Shown in pieces: positions 55,521 through 64,000 of a stretch of 64,000 nt of DNA. Both the position numbers and the translations under genes were made by a program. Where the stretch lies: NCBI RefSeq assembly GCF_014189855.1, contig NZ_BJFN01000011.1, positions 1 through 64,000 on the forward strand, in the 5' to 3' direction. The stretch is from Buttiauxella sp. A111 (GTDB lineage: Bacteria; Pseudomonadota; Gammaproteobacteria; Enterobacterales; Enterobacteriaceae). Under the pieces are notes generated by a model that was not told where the DNA came from, ran no database searches, and saw only the letters and a program-made list of their open reading frames with translations. How positions within the stretch are numbered: the stretch's first letter is position 1; each line of letters starts with the position of its first letter.

Positions 55521-55913
55521 CTAGCGCGGTGGGAAAACGCAGCTGACATCGCCTTCTTCACAATGCAGTGTGCTTTTCAACAGTTCCGTGCGTTCGCGGG
55601 TTTTGTCTGCCATGCACTGGGCATGAACCATCGGCGCAACGGATGCACCGTCAGCCCCGGATGTCATCAATGCGCAATCAGCATCGCGAAAGGCAATCCA
55701 CGCATTTTGCGCTGTTTTTAACAGGGGTTTTTGTGTGTCGGTGGCGAGTTTCATCGCCTCCTGATAAGTCTGATTCAGTAAATCATCCTGCTTTTTGTAC
55801 TCGTTACTGTAGCACTCGTTGAGTCCTGCCTGCGAGGTGGCGGCGTCGCAACTGTCTGCCAGAACGTTTGCGCTTAATAGCAGACCCGAAAGAAGTAAAC
55901 ACACGCGTTTCAT
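55521..55913 (-). CDS. LprI/DUF1311-family exported protein
   Basis: A 130-residue protein with a signal peptide (cleavage after NVLA, residue 19) and the DUF1311 core: CDAATSQAGLNECYSNEYKKQDDLLNQTY ... QNAWIAFRDADCAL ... QCMADKTRERTELL. About six cysteines suggest disulfides. Mycobacterial LprI inhibits lysozyme, but most enterobacterial members are uncharacterised. It ends directly against rutR on the other strand. Confidence 0.82.
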   Translation of the reverse strand: MKRVCLLLSGLLLSANVLADSCDAATSQAGLNECYSNEYKKQDDLLNQTYQEAMKLATDTQKPLLKTAQNAWIAFRDADCALMTSGADGASVAPMVHAQCMADKTRERTELLKSTLHCEEGDVSCVFPPR

Positions 55914-55927
55914 TATTATTCCTCAAA

Positions 55928-55955
55928 GAAAAAAGGCTCCATAAAAGGAGCCTTT
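55928..55955 (-). terminator. terminator of putA
   Basis: AAAGGCTCC / GGAGCCTTT stem (55932-55940 and 55947-55955). On minus it is followed by TTTTTTC, about 16 bases after the putA stop. Confidence 0.9.
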
Positions 55956-55971
55956 CTAGCGTAGTGAAATC

Positions 55972-58900
55972 TTAGCCGATTGTCATCAAACTGGCGTTAC
56001 CGCCTGCTGCTGCAGTGTTCACGCTCAGTGAGCGCTCAACGTATAAACGTTCCAGCAACAGGTTTGTTTCACCGCGAGCAAAGCCTTGCACCGAAACTAT
56101 CGCACCGGTACGTGCCGCAACTTTTTCACAGAGCGCGCGCAGTTGGTCGGAATCGCCGTGGTAGATCACGGCATCAAACACCTGACCGAGCAACGCTTCT
56201 TCTTTGGCAAAATCGATGTGCTTTTGCACCAACGCAGGAAGCGCTTTTGCCAGTTCACGACGCAGCTTGTCATCAGCCCACAGCGCACGGCTGCCAACAC
56301 TGGTCACCGCCGCCAGTTGCACCAATGCATCTTGCTCGTTATCCGCAATACACAGTACGCGTTCACGTGGCATTAAGGCGTAAGTGTTGCGTTCGCCCGT
56401 TGGCCCCGGCAATTGGCGAAGTGTGCCGCTTTGCGCGAGTTGTGCAAAACGTTCGCACAAGGCTGGCAATTCACCTTTGTTGGCTGCCCATTGCGTCAGC
56501 GCCTGATGGGATGCCTGCAAGCTGGCTTTAAGCGTCGTATCCACCGGTAATTCAGCATCCTGGCGGTTTAACGTGGTTTGCAGTGCATTATCAGGGCGGT
56601 TCGCCAGCAAGCGGTACAGATACAGCGGACCACCGGCTTTCGGACCCGTACCCGATAAACCTTCGCCACCGAATGGCTGCACACCTACAACCGCGCCAAC
56701 CATATTGCGGTTAACATACATGTTGCCGACATGCGCGGAGCCGGTTACCTGAGCAATCGTTTCATCAATACGCGTATGCACCCCAAGCGTCAGGCCATAT
56801 CCCGCGGCATTGATTTGGTTAATCAGTGCTTCGAGGTTGCTGCGGTTGTAACGCACCACGTGCAGCACTGGGCCAAATACCTCTTTTTGCATCTCGTCGA
56901 AGCTTTCCAGCTCAATCAGCGTTGGCGCAACGAAAGTCCCGTTCTGCCACTCTTTCGCATCCACGGCGTTATCACGTACGGCCTGGAATACTTTGCGGCC
57001 TTTGCTGCGCAGGGTCTGGATGTGCTGTTCGATATTCTCTTTGGCTTCGGCGTCGATAACCGGGCCGATGTCCGTCGTCAGGCGGCCTGGATTACCCATA
57101 CGGCATTCTGCCATCGCACCGCGCAGCATTTGCAGCGTATGTTCGGCAACATCTTCCTGAATACACAGCACACGCAGCGCAGAACAACGCTGTCCGGCGC
57201 TATCAAACGCCGAGGCCAGCACGTCAACGACCACTTGCTCAGTGAGCGCTGAGGAATCCACGATCATCGCGTTCAGACCGCCGGTTTCAGCAATCAGCGG
57301 CGTTGGACGGCCTTGTGGATCAAGACGGTCAGCAATGTTGCGTTGCAGCAGCGTCGCCACTTCGGTGGAGCCAGTAAACATCACGCCGCGAACACGGGAG
57401 TCGCCTGTCAGCTGAGCACCAACGGTTTCACCACGGCCAGGCAGCAACTGCAACACGCCCGCAGGTACACCCGCCTCCAGTAAAATTGAGACACCCAGGG
57501 CGGCAATCAGTGGCGTTTGTTCAGCCGGTTTTGCCAGCACGCTGTTACCCGCGGCAAGGGCGGCGGCAATCTGGCCGCTAAAGATAGCCAGTGGGAAGTT
57601 CCACGGACTGATACAGACCACTGGGCCGAGTGGACGGTGGGTTTCGTTATCGAAATCATTGCGCACCTGGCCTGCGTAGTAGTGCAGGAAATCCACCGCT
57701 TCACGGACTTCAGCAATGGCGTTGCTAAAGGTTTTACCCGCTTCGCGCACCAGAATGCCAATCAATTTCTGCATCTGGCCTTCCATCATCACGGCTGCAC
57801 GTTCAAGAATTGCCGCACGCTCTTGAGGAGGGGTTGCAAACCAGATTGGCGCATTGTTAACCGCACTTTCCAGTGCTTGCGACACTTCTTCTGGCGTGGC
57901 TTCGCGAGTGAAGCCTACGATATCAGTCGGCTCTGCCGGGTTTTTCACCGCCACAAGGTCGCCTGTTGCAACGGCCTTTTCCAGAATCGGCAGCGCTTGC
58001 CATTTTTGTGCGGCGCTGTTGAGCAGGGCAGAGGAGAGTGACGCCAGACGATGTTCGTTCGCTAAATCCAGGCCGCTTGAGTTGGTGCGATCCGCTCCAT
58101 ACAACTCTTTTGGTAGTGGGATTTTTGGATGCGGTAGACCGAGTTGGCCTTCTTTGCCTGCAATCGCTTCAATGGCGGTCACCGGGTCGGCAACCAGTTC
58201 GTCGAGCGGCAAGGTATTGTCAGCAATGCGGTTAACGAATGAGGTATTGGCCCCGTTTTCCAACAGACGGCGCACCAGGTAGGCCAGCAGTGTTTCATGT
58301 GTACCGACTGGCGCATAAATGCGGCAAGGGCGGTTCAGTTTGCCATCAGCAACTTTACCTACGACCTGATCGTAAAGTGGCTCACCCATGCCGTGCAGGC
58401 ACTGGAATTCATACTGACCCGGGTAATAGTTTTGCCCCGCCAGGTTGTAGATTGCTGCAAGAGTGTGGGCGTTGTGCGTGGCGAACTGCGGGTAAATCAG
58501 ATTTGGTACAGCCAGCAATTTTTTCGCGCAGGCCAGATAGGAAATATCGGTGTAAACCTTACGCGTATAAACCGGATAACCTTCCAGGCCATCCATTTGT
58601 GCGCGTTTGATTTCGCTGTCCCAATAGGCGCCTTTCACCAGGCGAATCATCAGGCGGCGACGGCTTCGGGAAGCCAGATCAACCAGGTAATCAATGACAA
58701 ACGGGCAGCGTTTTTGGTACGCCTGAATCACAAAGCCAATGCCGTTCCAGCCTGCCAGTTCTGGCTCGAAGCAGAGTTTTTCCAACAGATCGAGAGAGAT
58801 CTCCAGGCGGTCGGCTTCTTCGGCGTCGATGTTAATGCCGACATCATACTGGCGTGCCAGCAGCGTCAGCGATTTTAAACGTGGGTACAACTCTTCCATG

Positions 58901-59931
58901 ACGCGGTCGTACTGCGCGCGGCTGTAACGCGGGTGTAAGGCAGAGAGTTTGATGGAAATCCCAGGCCCTTCATAAATGCCACGTCCGTTCGATGCTTTGC
59001 CAATGGCATGAATCGCTTGCTGATAAGAGACCATGTATGCCTGCGCATCGGCAGCGGTCAGCGCGGCTTCACCCAACATATCGTAGGAGTAACGGAAACC
59101 TTTTTCTTCCAGTTTGCGGGCGTTGGCTAACGCTTCGGCGATGGTTTCACCGGTGACAAACTGCTCGCCCATCAGGCGCATCGCCATATCCACACCTTTA
59201 CGGATAAGCGGCTCACCACTCTTACTGATAATGCGGTTAAGCGAATGGGACAGGCTGGCTTCGTTGTGCGTAGACACTAGGCGGCCGGTAAACAGTAATC
59301 CCCAGGTGGCGGCGTTGACGAACAGCGATGGGCTGCGGCCAATATGCGAATGCCAGTTACCGTTGCTGATTTTGTCGCGAATTAACGCATCACGCGTCGC
59401 TTTATCCGGGATACGTAATAAGGCTTCGGCCAGACACATCAGCGCCACACCTTCTTGTGAGGAAAGCGAGAATTCTTGCAGCAAACCTTGTACCATGCCC
59501 GCCCGGCCCGAGGCGCTCTTCTGATTGCGCAGTTTGTCGGCCAGCTGATAAGCCAGTTTATGAGTTTGTTCGGCGATGGTTTGCGGCAAGCGAGCCTGTT
59601 CCAGAATCATCGGTACTGCATCGGTTTCTGGACGGCGCCAGGCGGCGGTAATGGCGGCGCGAGTGACCGATTGCGGCAGAATTTGTTCAGCGAAATCGAG
59701 GAAAGGCTGGTGCGCTTCGTCAACGTGCGGCGCCGCTTCGTCACTTTCGTTTGCCGCACCTGCTAACAGGGCTGGGAGTTCTGGCAATTCATCGTTGTTT
59801 TCGAGGCGTTCCAGATAATTAAAAATCGCCTGTTTAATTAGCCAGTGAGGAGTGCGGTCAATGCGTGAAGCGGCTTCTTTAATACGCTCGCGAGTTGCGT
59901 CGTCCAGTTTTACGCCCATGGTGGTGGCCAT
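55972..59931 (-). CDS. putA: trifunctional proline utilisation protein PutA
   Basis: A 1319-residue protein, one residue shorter than E. coli PutA and nearly the same throughout. The N-terminal ribbon-helix-helix (TTMGVKLDDATRERIKEAAS) represses put. The proline dehydrogenase barrel (about 260-610) binds FAD. The P5C dehydrogenase domain (about 650-1120) has the catalytic Cys in SAGQRCSAL and the NAD fold motif GSTEVA. It oxidises proline to glutamate at the membrane, and moves from DNA to membrane when proline reduces its flavin. The ATG at 59931 keeps the DNA-binding domain intact. It is divergent from putP across a shared control region. Confidence 0.97.
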   Translation of the reverse strand: MATTMGVKLDDATRERIKEAASRIDRTPHWLIKQAIFNYLERLENNDELPELPALLAGAANESDEAAPHVDEAHQPFLDFAEQILPQSVTRAAITAAWRRPETDAVPMILEQARLPQTIAEQTHKLAYQLADKLRNQKSASGRAGMVQGLLQEFSLSSQEGVALMCLAEALLRIPDKATRDALIRDKISNGNWHSHIGRSPSLFVNAATWGLLFTGRLVSTHNEASLSHSLNRIISKSGEPLIRKGVDMAMRLMGEQFVTGETIAEALANARKLEEKGFRYSYDMLGEAALTAADAQAYMVSYQQAIHAIGKASNGRGIYEGPGISIKLSALHPRYSRAQYDRVMEELYPRLKSLTLLARQYDVGINIDAEEADRLEISLDLLEKLCFEPELAGWNGIGFVIQAYQKRCPFVIDYLVDLASRSRRRLMIRLVKGAYWDSEIKRAQMDGLEGYPVYTRKVYTDISYLACAKKLLAVPNLIYPQFATHNAHTLAAIYNLAGQNYYPGQYEFQCLHGMGEPLYDQVVGKVADGKLNRPCRIYAPVGTHETLLAYLVRRLLENGANTSFVNRIADNTLPLDELVADPVTAIEAIAGKEGQLGLPHPKIPLPKELYGADRTNSSGLDLANEHRLASLSSALLNSAAQKWQALPILEKAVATGDLVAVKNPAEPTDIVGFTREATPEEVSQALESAVNNAPIWFATPPQERAAILERAAVMMEGQMQKLIGILVREAGKTFSNAIAEVREAVDFLHYYAGQVRNDFDNETHRPLGPVVCISPWNFPLAIFSGQIAAALAAGNSVLAKPAEQTPLIAALGVSILLEAGVPAGVLQLLPGRGETVGAQLTGDSRVRGVMFTGSTEVATLLQRNIADRLDPQGRPTPLIAETGGLNAMIVDSSALTEQVVVDVLASAFDSAGQRCSALRVLCIQEDVAEHTLQMLRGAMAECRMGNPGRLTTDIGPVIDAEAKENIEQHIQTLRSKGRKVFQAVRDNAVDAKEWQNGTFVAPTLIELESFDEMQKEVFGPVLHVVRYNRSNLEALINQINAAGYGLTLGVHTRIDETIAQVTGSAHVGNMYVNRNMVGAVVGVQPFGGEGLSGTGPKAGGPLYLYRLLANRPDNALQTTLNRQDAELPVDTTLKASLQASHQALTQWAANKGELPALCERFAQLAQSGTLRQLPGPTGERNTYALMPRERVLCIADNEQDALVQLAAVTSVGSRALWADDKLRRELAKALPALVQKHIDFAKEEALLGQVFDAVIYHGDSDQLRALCEKVAARTGAIVSVQGFARGETNLLLERLYVERSLSVNTAAAGGNASLMTIG

Positions 59932-60366
59932 TCCAGTAACTCCTGTTACCCGTTATGCATCGGGTAAAAATATGAAGGGTTGATAAAAGTTATCCGGCAA
60001 TATCCATCATGTTGCAACTTTGTGCAACCTTGTTAAATGTGAGCTAGATAGCAAGCTGGAAAAAGAGTGAATTGTTAAATCAAAAAATAAGTACGTTGTC
60101 TGGCAGGTCATTGGTCGCAGGGGTGATTTATGGACGCAGTTAACACTTTTCGCAGGTGCAACCATAAAAAATGTGAGCAAGTGCAACCTCCAGCAAAAAG
60201 CTATTTTTTGTGTGGTGAATGTTTTGTGAATAACGTGTTAAATCGTTTGTGAATGGAAAATGCTTCCTGTACGTTACGGTCGCAAACTGGAATGACTATA
60301 AATAAACCGCGCTGCGTTCCGGTGCGGTAATACCGGGTATAACCGGTAATAATCTGGAGAACTTGC
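59932..60366. promoter_or_regulatory. put control region with several PutA boxes
   Basis: PutA binds GTTGCA-type sites. Matches here are GTTGCAAC at 60011-60018 (readable on both strands), TGCAACC at 60023-60029, 60157-60163 and 60182-60188. This resembles the five-site E. coli put region and predicts autorepression of putA together with putP. Confidence 0.8.
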
Positions 60367-61875
60367 ATGACCATGAGTACACCAATGCTGGTGACCTTCT
60401 TCATCTATATCTTTGGCATGATATTGATTGGGTTTATCGCCTGGCGTTCAACCAAAAACTTTGATGACTACATTCTGGGCGGTCGCAGCCTGGGAAGCGT
60501 GGTCACCGCATTATCAGCAGGCGCGTCCGACATGAGCGGCTGGCTGTTGATGGGCTTGCCAGGTGCTATCTTCCTTTCTGGTATTTCGGAAAGCTGGATT
60601 GCCATCGGTTTGACGGCTGGCGCTTACATTAACTGGAAACTGGTTGCCGGTCGTTTACGTGTTCACACCGAAGTGAACAATAACGCACTGACATTGCCTG
60701 ATTATTTCACCGGACGTTTTGAAGATAAAAGCCGCATCCTGCGTATTATCTCGGCGTTAGTTATCCTGCTGTTCTTCACCATCTATTGCGCGTCTGGCAT
60801 CGTGGCGGGAGCTCGTCTGTTCGAAAGCACATTCGGCATGAGCTACGAAACCGCATTGTGGGCGGGGGCTGCGGCAACCATCATTTATACCTTCGTGGGT
60901 GGCTTCCTGGCAGTAAGCTGGACCGATACCGTGCAGGCGAGCCTGATGATTTTCGCCCTGATCCTGACACCGGTTATGGTGGTGATTGCGGTTGGCGGGT
61001 TTGACGATTCCATGGCCGTTATCAAGCAAAAAAGCATTGAAAACGTCGATATGCTGAAAGGCCTGAACTTCGTGGCAATCATCTCGCTGATGGGCTGGGG
61101 CTTGGGCTACTTCGGCCAGCCACATATTCTGGCGCGTTTCATGGCGGCAGATTCCCATCACACAATCGTTAACGCGCGTCGCATCAGTATGACGTGGATG
61201 ATTCTGTGTCTGGGTGGTGCGTGTGCCGTGGGCTTCTTCGGCATTGCTTACTTCTCTAATAATCCGTCACTGGCGGGAGCGGTTAACCAAAACGGCGAGC
61301 GCGTGTTCATCGAGTTGGCACAACTGCTGTTTAACCCGTGGATTGCGGGCATCTTGTTATCTGCCATTTTGGCGGCGGTAATGTCCACGCTGAGCTGCCA
61401 GTTGCTGGTGTGCTCCAGTGCAATTACCGAAGACTTGTATAAAGCCTTCTTCCGTAAAAATGCCGGGCAGAAAGAGTTGGTGTGGGTAGGGCGCTTTATG
61501 GTGCTGTTGGTTGCCCTCATCGCCATTGCGCTGGCGGCAAACCCTGAAAACCGTGTTCTTGGCCTGGTCAGTTACGCATGGGCAGGTTTCGGTGCGGCGT
61601 TTGGCCCGGTAGTGCTGTTCTCGGTCATGTGGTCACGTATGACACGTAATGGCGCGTTAGCCGGGATGATCATCGGTGCGCTGACGGTTATCGTCTGGAA
61701 ACACTTCGGCTGGTTAGGGCTGTATGAAATCATCCCAGGCTTTGTTTTCGGTAGCATCGGTATTGTGGTGGTTAGCCTGCTGGGCAAAGCGCCAAGCACC
61801 TCAATGCAGAAGCGCTTTGCTGATGCTGATGAGATTTATCACACCGCGCCACCGAGCAAATTGCAGGTTGAGTAA
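60367..61875 (+). CDS. putP: sodium/proline symporter PutP
   Basis: A 502-residue transporter of the SSS family with 13 membrane helices, the same length as E. coli PutP and very similar along its length. The N-terminal region FDDYILGGRSLG and SAGASDMSGWLLMGLPGA contain residues known in E. coli to bind Na+ and proline (the Asp55 region), and AFGPVVLFSVMWSRMTRNGA is conserved. It imports proline to feed PutA. The ATG at 60367 follows CTGGAGAAC. Confidence 0.97.
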   Translation: MTMSTPMLVTFFIYIFGMILIGFIAWRSTKNFDDYILGGRSLGSVVTALSAGASDMSGWLLMGLPGAIFLSGISESWIAIGLTAGAYINWKLVAGRLRVHTEVNNNALTLPDYFTGRFEDKSRILRIISALVILLFFTIYCASGIVAGARLFESTFGMSYETALWAGAAATIIYTFVGGFLAVSWTDTVQASLMIFALILTPVMVVIAVGGFDDSMAVIKQKSIENVDMLKGLNFVAIISLMGWGLGYFGQPHILARFMAADSHHTIVNARRISMTWMILCLGGACAVGFFGIAYFSNNPSLAGAVNQNGERVFIELAQLLFNPWIAGILLSAILAAVMSTLSCQLLVCSSAITEDLYKAFFRKNAGQKELVWVGRFMVLLVALIAIALAANPENRVLGLVSYAWAGFGAAFGPVVLFSVMWSRMTRNGALAGMIIGALTVIVWKHFGWLGLYEIIPGFVFGSIGIVVVSLLGKAPSTSMQKRFADADEIYHTAPPSKLQVE

Positions 61876-61903
61876 CAGGGTATCGCTTAACTGAATCATC
61901 CCC

Positions 61904-61930
61904 AAAGGGCCGCAAAAATGCGGCCCTTTT
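61904..61930 (+). terminator. terminator of putP
   Basis: AAAGGGCCGCA / TGCGGCCCTTTT hairpin with a loop of AAAA and a T-rich tail, about 30 bases after the putP stop. Confidence 0.9.
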
Positions 61931-61978
61931 TACATCTTCTTATAAATATCTTAACAATCCGCTTGTGTTTATTTTTGT

Positions 61979-61997
61979 GGTAATGATAATCACAATC
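61979..61997 (+). promoter_or_regulatory. Fur box upstream of efeU
   Basis: GGTAATGATAATCACAATC matches the 19-base Fur consensus at 16 positions, 60 bases before the efeU start. It predicts iron repression of the efe operon. Confidence 0.78.
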
Positions 61998-62056
61998 GTT
62001 CTGGTTTTACTTTTCTTTACGTCTTTTGACCTGAGTTCACAGTTGGAGTGTCAGGA

Positions 62057-62890
62057 ATGTTTGTTCCGTTTCTCATTATGTTGCGTGAAGGCCTGGAAGC
62101 CGCGCTGATTGTTAGTTTGATAGCCAGCTATCTGAAACGCACACAACGCGGCCAATGGATTGGCGTTATGTGGATTGGGGTTGTTGCAGCGGCAGCACTT
62201 TGCCTGGGTTTGGGCATCTTCATTAACGAAACTACCGGTGAATTCCCGCAAAAAGAGCAGGAGTTGTTTGAAGGTATCGTCGCGGTTATCGCGGTCTTCA
62301 TCCTGACCTGGATGGTGTTCTGGATGCGCAAAGTGTCGCGCAACGTCAAAGTCCAGTTAGAGCAAGCGGTAGACAACGCATTACACAGCAAAGGTAGCCA
62401 CGGCTGGGCGCTGATTCTGATGGTGTTCTTTGCCGTCGCGCGTGAAGGGCTGGAGTCGGTCTTCTTTCTACTGGCGGCATTTCAGCAGGACGTCGGCATC
62501 ATGCCACCGCTCGGGGCAATGCTGGGTCTGGGCACCGCGATTGTGCTCGGCTTCCTGCTGTATTGGGGCGGTATCCGTCTGAATCTCGCTGTCTTCTTTA
62601 AATGGACCAGCTTGTTTATTTTGCTGGTGGCGGCAGGCCTTGCTGCGGGTGCGGTGCGCGCATTCCACGAAGCGGGGTTGTGGAACCATTTCCAGGACAT
62701 CGCTTTTGACCTGAGTAATGTCCTTTCAACGCATTCCCTGACTGGCACGCTGCTTGAAGGCATTTTTGGTTATCAGGAAGCGCCGAGCGTCAGCGAAGTG
62801 GCGATGTACTTTATTTACCTGATCCCCGCGCTGGTGCTGTTCTTTATCCCCCCGCGCATGGGCAACCAGGCGACAAATCAGGCTCGTTAA
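62057..62890 (+). CDS. efeU: ferrous iron permease EfeU
   Basis: A 277-residue inner-membrane permease of the Ftr1/OFeT family with seven membrane segments. Both REGLE iron motifs are present (MLREGLEAAL at the start, AVAREGLESVFF in the middle). The frame is intact, unlike E. coli K-12, where efeU has a frameshift. TTGGAG eight bases upstream sets the ATG at 62057. It is followed after 63 bases by efeO. With EfeO and EfeB it takes up Fe2+ at low pH or under oxygen. Confidence 0.95.
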   Translation: MFVPFLIMLREGLEAALIVSLIASYLKRTQRGQWIGVMWIGVVAAAALCLGLGIFINETTGEFPQKEQELFEGIVAVIAVFILTWMVFWMRKVSRNVKVQLEQAVDNALHSKGSHGWALILMVFFAVAREGLESVFFLLAAFQQDVGIMPPLGAMLGLGTAIVLGFLLYWGGIRLNLAVFFKWTSLFILLVAAGLAAGAVRAFHEAGLWNHFQDIAFDLSNVLSTHSLTGTLLEGIFGYQEAPSVSEVAMYFIYLIPALVLFFIPPRMGNQATNQAR

Positions 62891-62953
62891 TCATCTTGCG
62901 GCGAGTATGTCGCCGCTTAGTTACAACATACTAAATTTTTAAAGGGATTGGTC

Positions 62954-64000
62954 ATGACTACACATTTTCGTCGTAAAGCCCTGCATGTAGCGCTGTTTGC
63001 GCTGGTTTCTTCAGCCTTCGCCGCGCAGGCTGCGGATGTTCCTCAGGTAAAAGTCACCGTTACCGATAAACAGTGCGAACCGATGAACATCACGGTTAAC
63101 GCGGGCAAAACTCAGTTCATCATTCAGAACAACAGCCAGAAAGCGCTGGAGTGGGAAATCCTCAAAGGGGTGATGGTCGTTGAAGAGCGCGAAAACATCG
63201 CACCGGGCTTCTCGCAGAAAATGACGGCTAACCTGCAAGCGGGTGAATACGACATGACGTGCGGCCTGCTCAGCAACCCGAAAGGCAAGCTTATCGTTAA
63301 AGCAGTAGGCGACCAGGCTGCGCCGAAGAACGATCTGCTGGCGTTGACCGCTCCAATTACGGAATACAAAGCGTATGTGACCGCGCAAATGGTCGAGCTG
63401 GTTAAAGGCACCAAAGCCTTTACTGATGCGGTAAAAGCGGGCGATATCGAAAAAGCAAAATCCCTGTATGCGCCAACGCGTCAGTATTACGAGCGTATTG
63501 AACCGATTGCTGAACTGTTCTCCGATCTCGACGGCAGCATCGATGCCCGTGAAGACGATTACGAGCAGAAAGCGAACGATCCGAAATTCACCGGCTTCCA
63601 CCGTCTGGAAAAAGCGCTGTTTGGTGATAACTCTACCAAAGGCATGGAAAAATATGCTGATCAGCTGAATACCGACGTGCTGGAGTTGCAAAAGCGTATC
63701 TCTGAACTGGCCTTCCCACCAAGCAAAGTTGTCGGCGGCGCTGCGGGTCTGATTGAAGAAGTTGCCGCCAGCAAGATCAGTGGTGAAGAAGATCGCTACA
63801 GCCACACCGACCTGTGGGACTTCCAGGCAAACGTTGATGGCGCACAGAAAATCGTGAACTTGCTGCGTCCTGTATTGGCGAAAGACAACGCACCGTTGCT
63901 GGCTAAAGTGGATGCCAACTTCAAGAAAGTCGACACTATCCTCGCGAAATATCGCACCAAAGAGGGTTTTGAGACTTATGACAAATTGACTGACGCTGAC
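62954..64000 (+). CDS. efeO: periplasmic iron uptake protein EfeO (3' end outside window)
   Basis: The frame is open to the right edge (349 codons); E. coli EfeO has 375 residues, so roughly 26 codons are missing. Signal peptide ends AAQA (about residue 26). The N-terminal cupredoxin-like domain follows ([17 protein letters not shown] ... [10 protein letters not shown]), then the M75-type domain with the HxxE motif in [13 protein letters not shown]. It works with EfeU, and efeB is expected just beyond the window. Confidence 0.95.
   Translation, partial: MTTHFRRKALHVALFALVSSAFAAQAADVPQVKVTVTDKQCEPMNITVNAGKTQFIIQNNSQKALEWEILKGVMVVEERENIAPGFSQKMTANLQAGEYDMTCGLLSNPKGKLIVKAVGDQAAPKNDLLALTAPITEYKAYVTAQMVELVKGTKAFTDAVKAGDIEKAKSLYAPTRQYYERIEPIAELFSDLDGSIDAREDDYEQKANDPKFTGFHRLEKALFGDNSTKGMEKYADQLNTDVLELQKRISELAFPPSKVVGGAAGLIEEVAASKISGEEDRYSHTDLWDFQANVDGAQKIVNLLRPVLAKDNAPLLAKVDANFKKVDTILAKYRTKEGFETYDKLTDAD

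Overview
The window is a 64 kb piece of chromosome from a member of the Enterobacteriaceae. The right-hand 13 kb has the same genes in the same order as Escherichia coli around agp-yccJ-wrbA-ymdF-rutR-putA-putP-efeU-efeO, and the PutA, PutP, EfeU, EfeO and WrbA proteins look very close to the E. coli versions as I remember them. The genus cannot be fixed from the sequence; a relative of Escherichia such as Buttiauxella, Kluyvera or Enterobacter would fit. The left 50 kb is accessory and dominated by cell-surface and secretion functions.

Left to right. Positions 1-10151 hold the 3' end of one autotransporter, a DUF1266 membrane protein and a complete 2360-residue autotransporter whose last 1.5 kb, terminator included, duplicates the first fragment. 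Positions 10532-16621 hold a MacA/MacB/TolC-type tripartite exporter flanked by four genes for small Sec-exported peptides that share an N-terminal QNMPFD motif, a YKNG motif and a C-terminal cysteine. I read this as a dedicated peptide secretion system. An NlpC/P60 hydrolase follows. Positions 18343-21592 are a five-gene operon: three very small exported beta-rich proteins, one made only of two 38-residue repeats, then a CsgG-family lipoprotein carrying peptidoglycan-binding and DUF4384-like regions, then a Sel1-repeat protein. It looks like a curli- or holdfast-anchor-like system but lacks the recognisable csg genes. A DcrB-like lipoprotein and a giant 3216-residue autotransporter on the minus strand follow, then a DUF4239 membrane protein and a FadL-type porin.

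Positions 34721-35364 are an odd non-coding block packed with inverted repeats and a hexanucleotide tandem repeat. Positions 35465-45260 (minus strand) are a sulfatase, its radical SAM maturase and a translationally coupled MoxR/DUF58/DUF4381/VWA/VWA-TPR/BatD/HAD-phosphatase chain in which nearly every start overlaps or abuts the preceding stop. Positions 45582-48333 are a cytoplasmic GH28 glycosidase and a GPH-type sugar symporter, with a consensus CRP site upstream. A SemiSWEET transporter and an HxlR-regulator/SDR pair with three related 15-bp operator-like palindromes complete the accessory part.

The core segment (51080-64000) carries agp, yccJ, wrbA, ymdF, a DMT transporter where E. coli has the rut operon, an orphan rutR, an LprI-like gene, divergent putA/putP with several PutA boxes, and a Fur-boxed efeU-efeO that runs off the right edge. 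I found no rRNA, tRNA, CRISPR array or intact insertion sequence.
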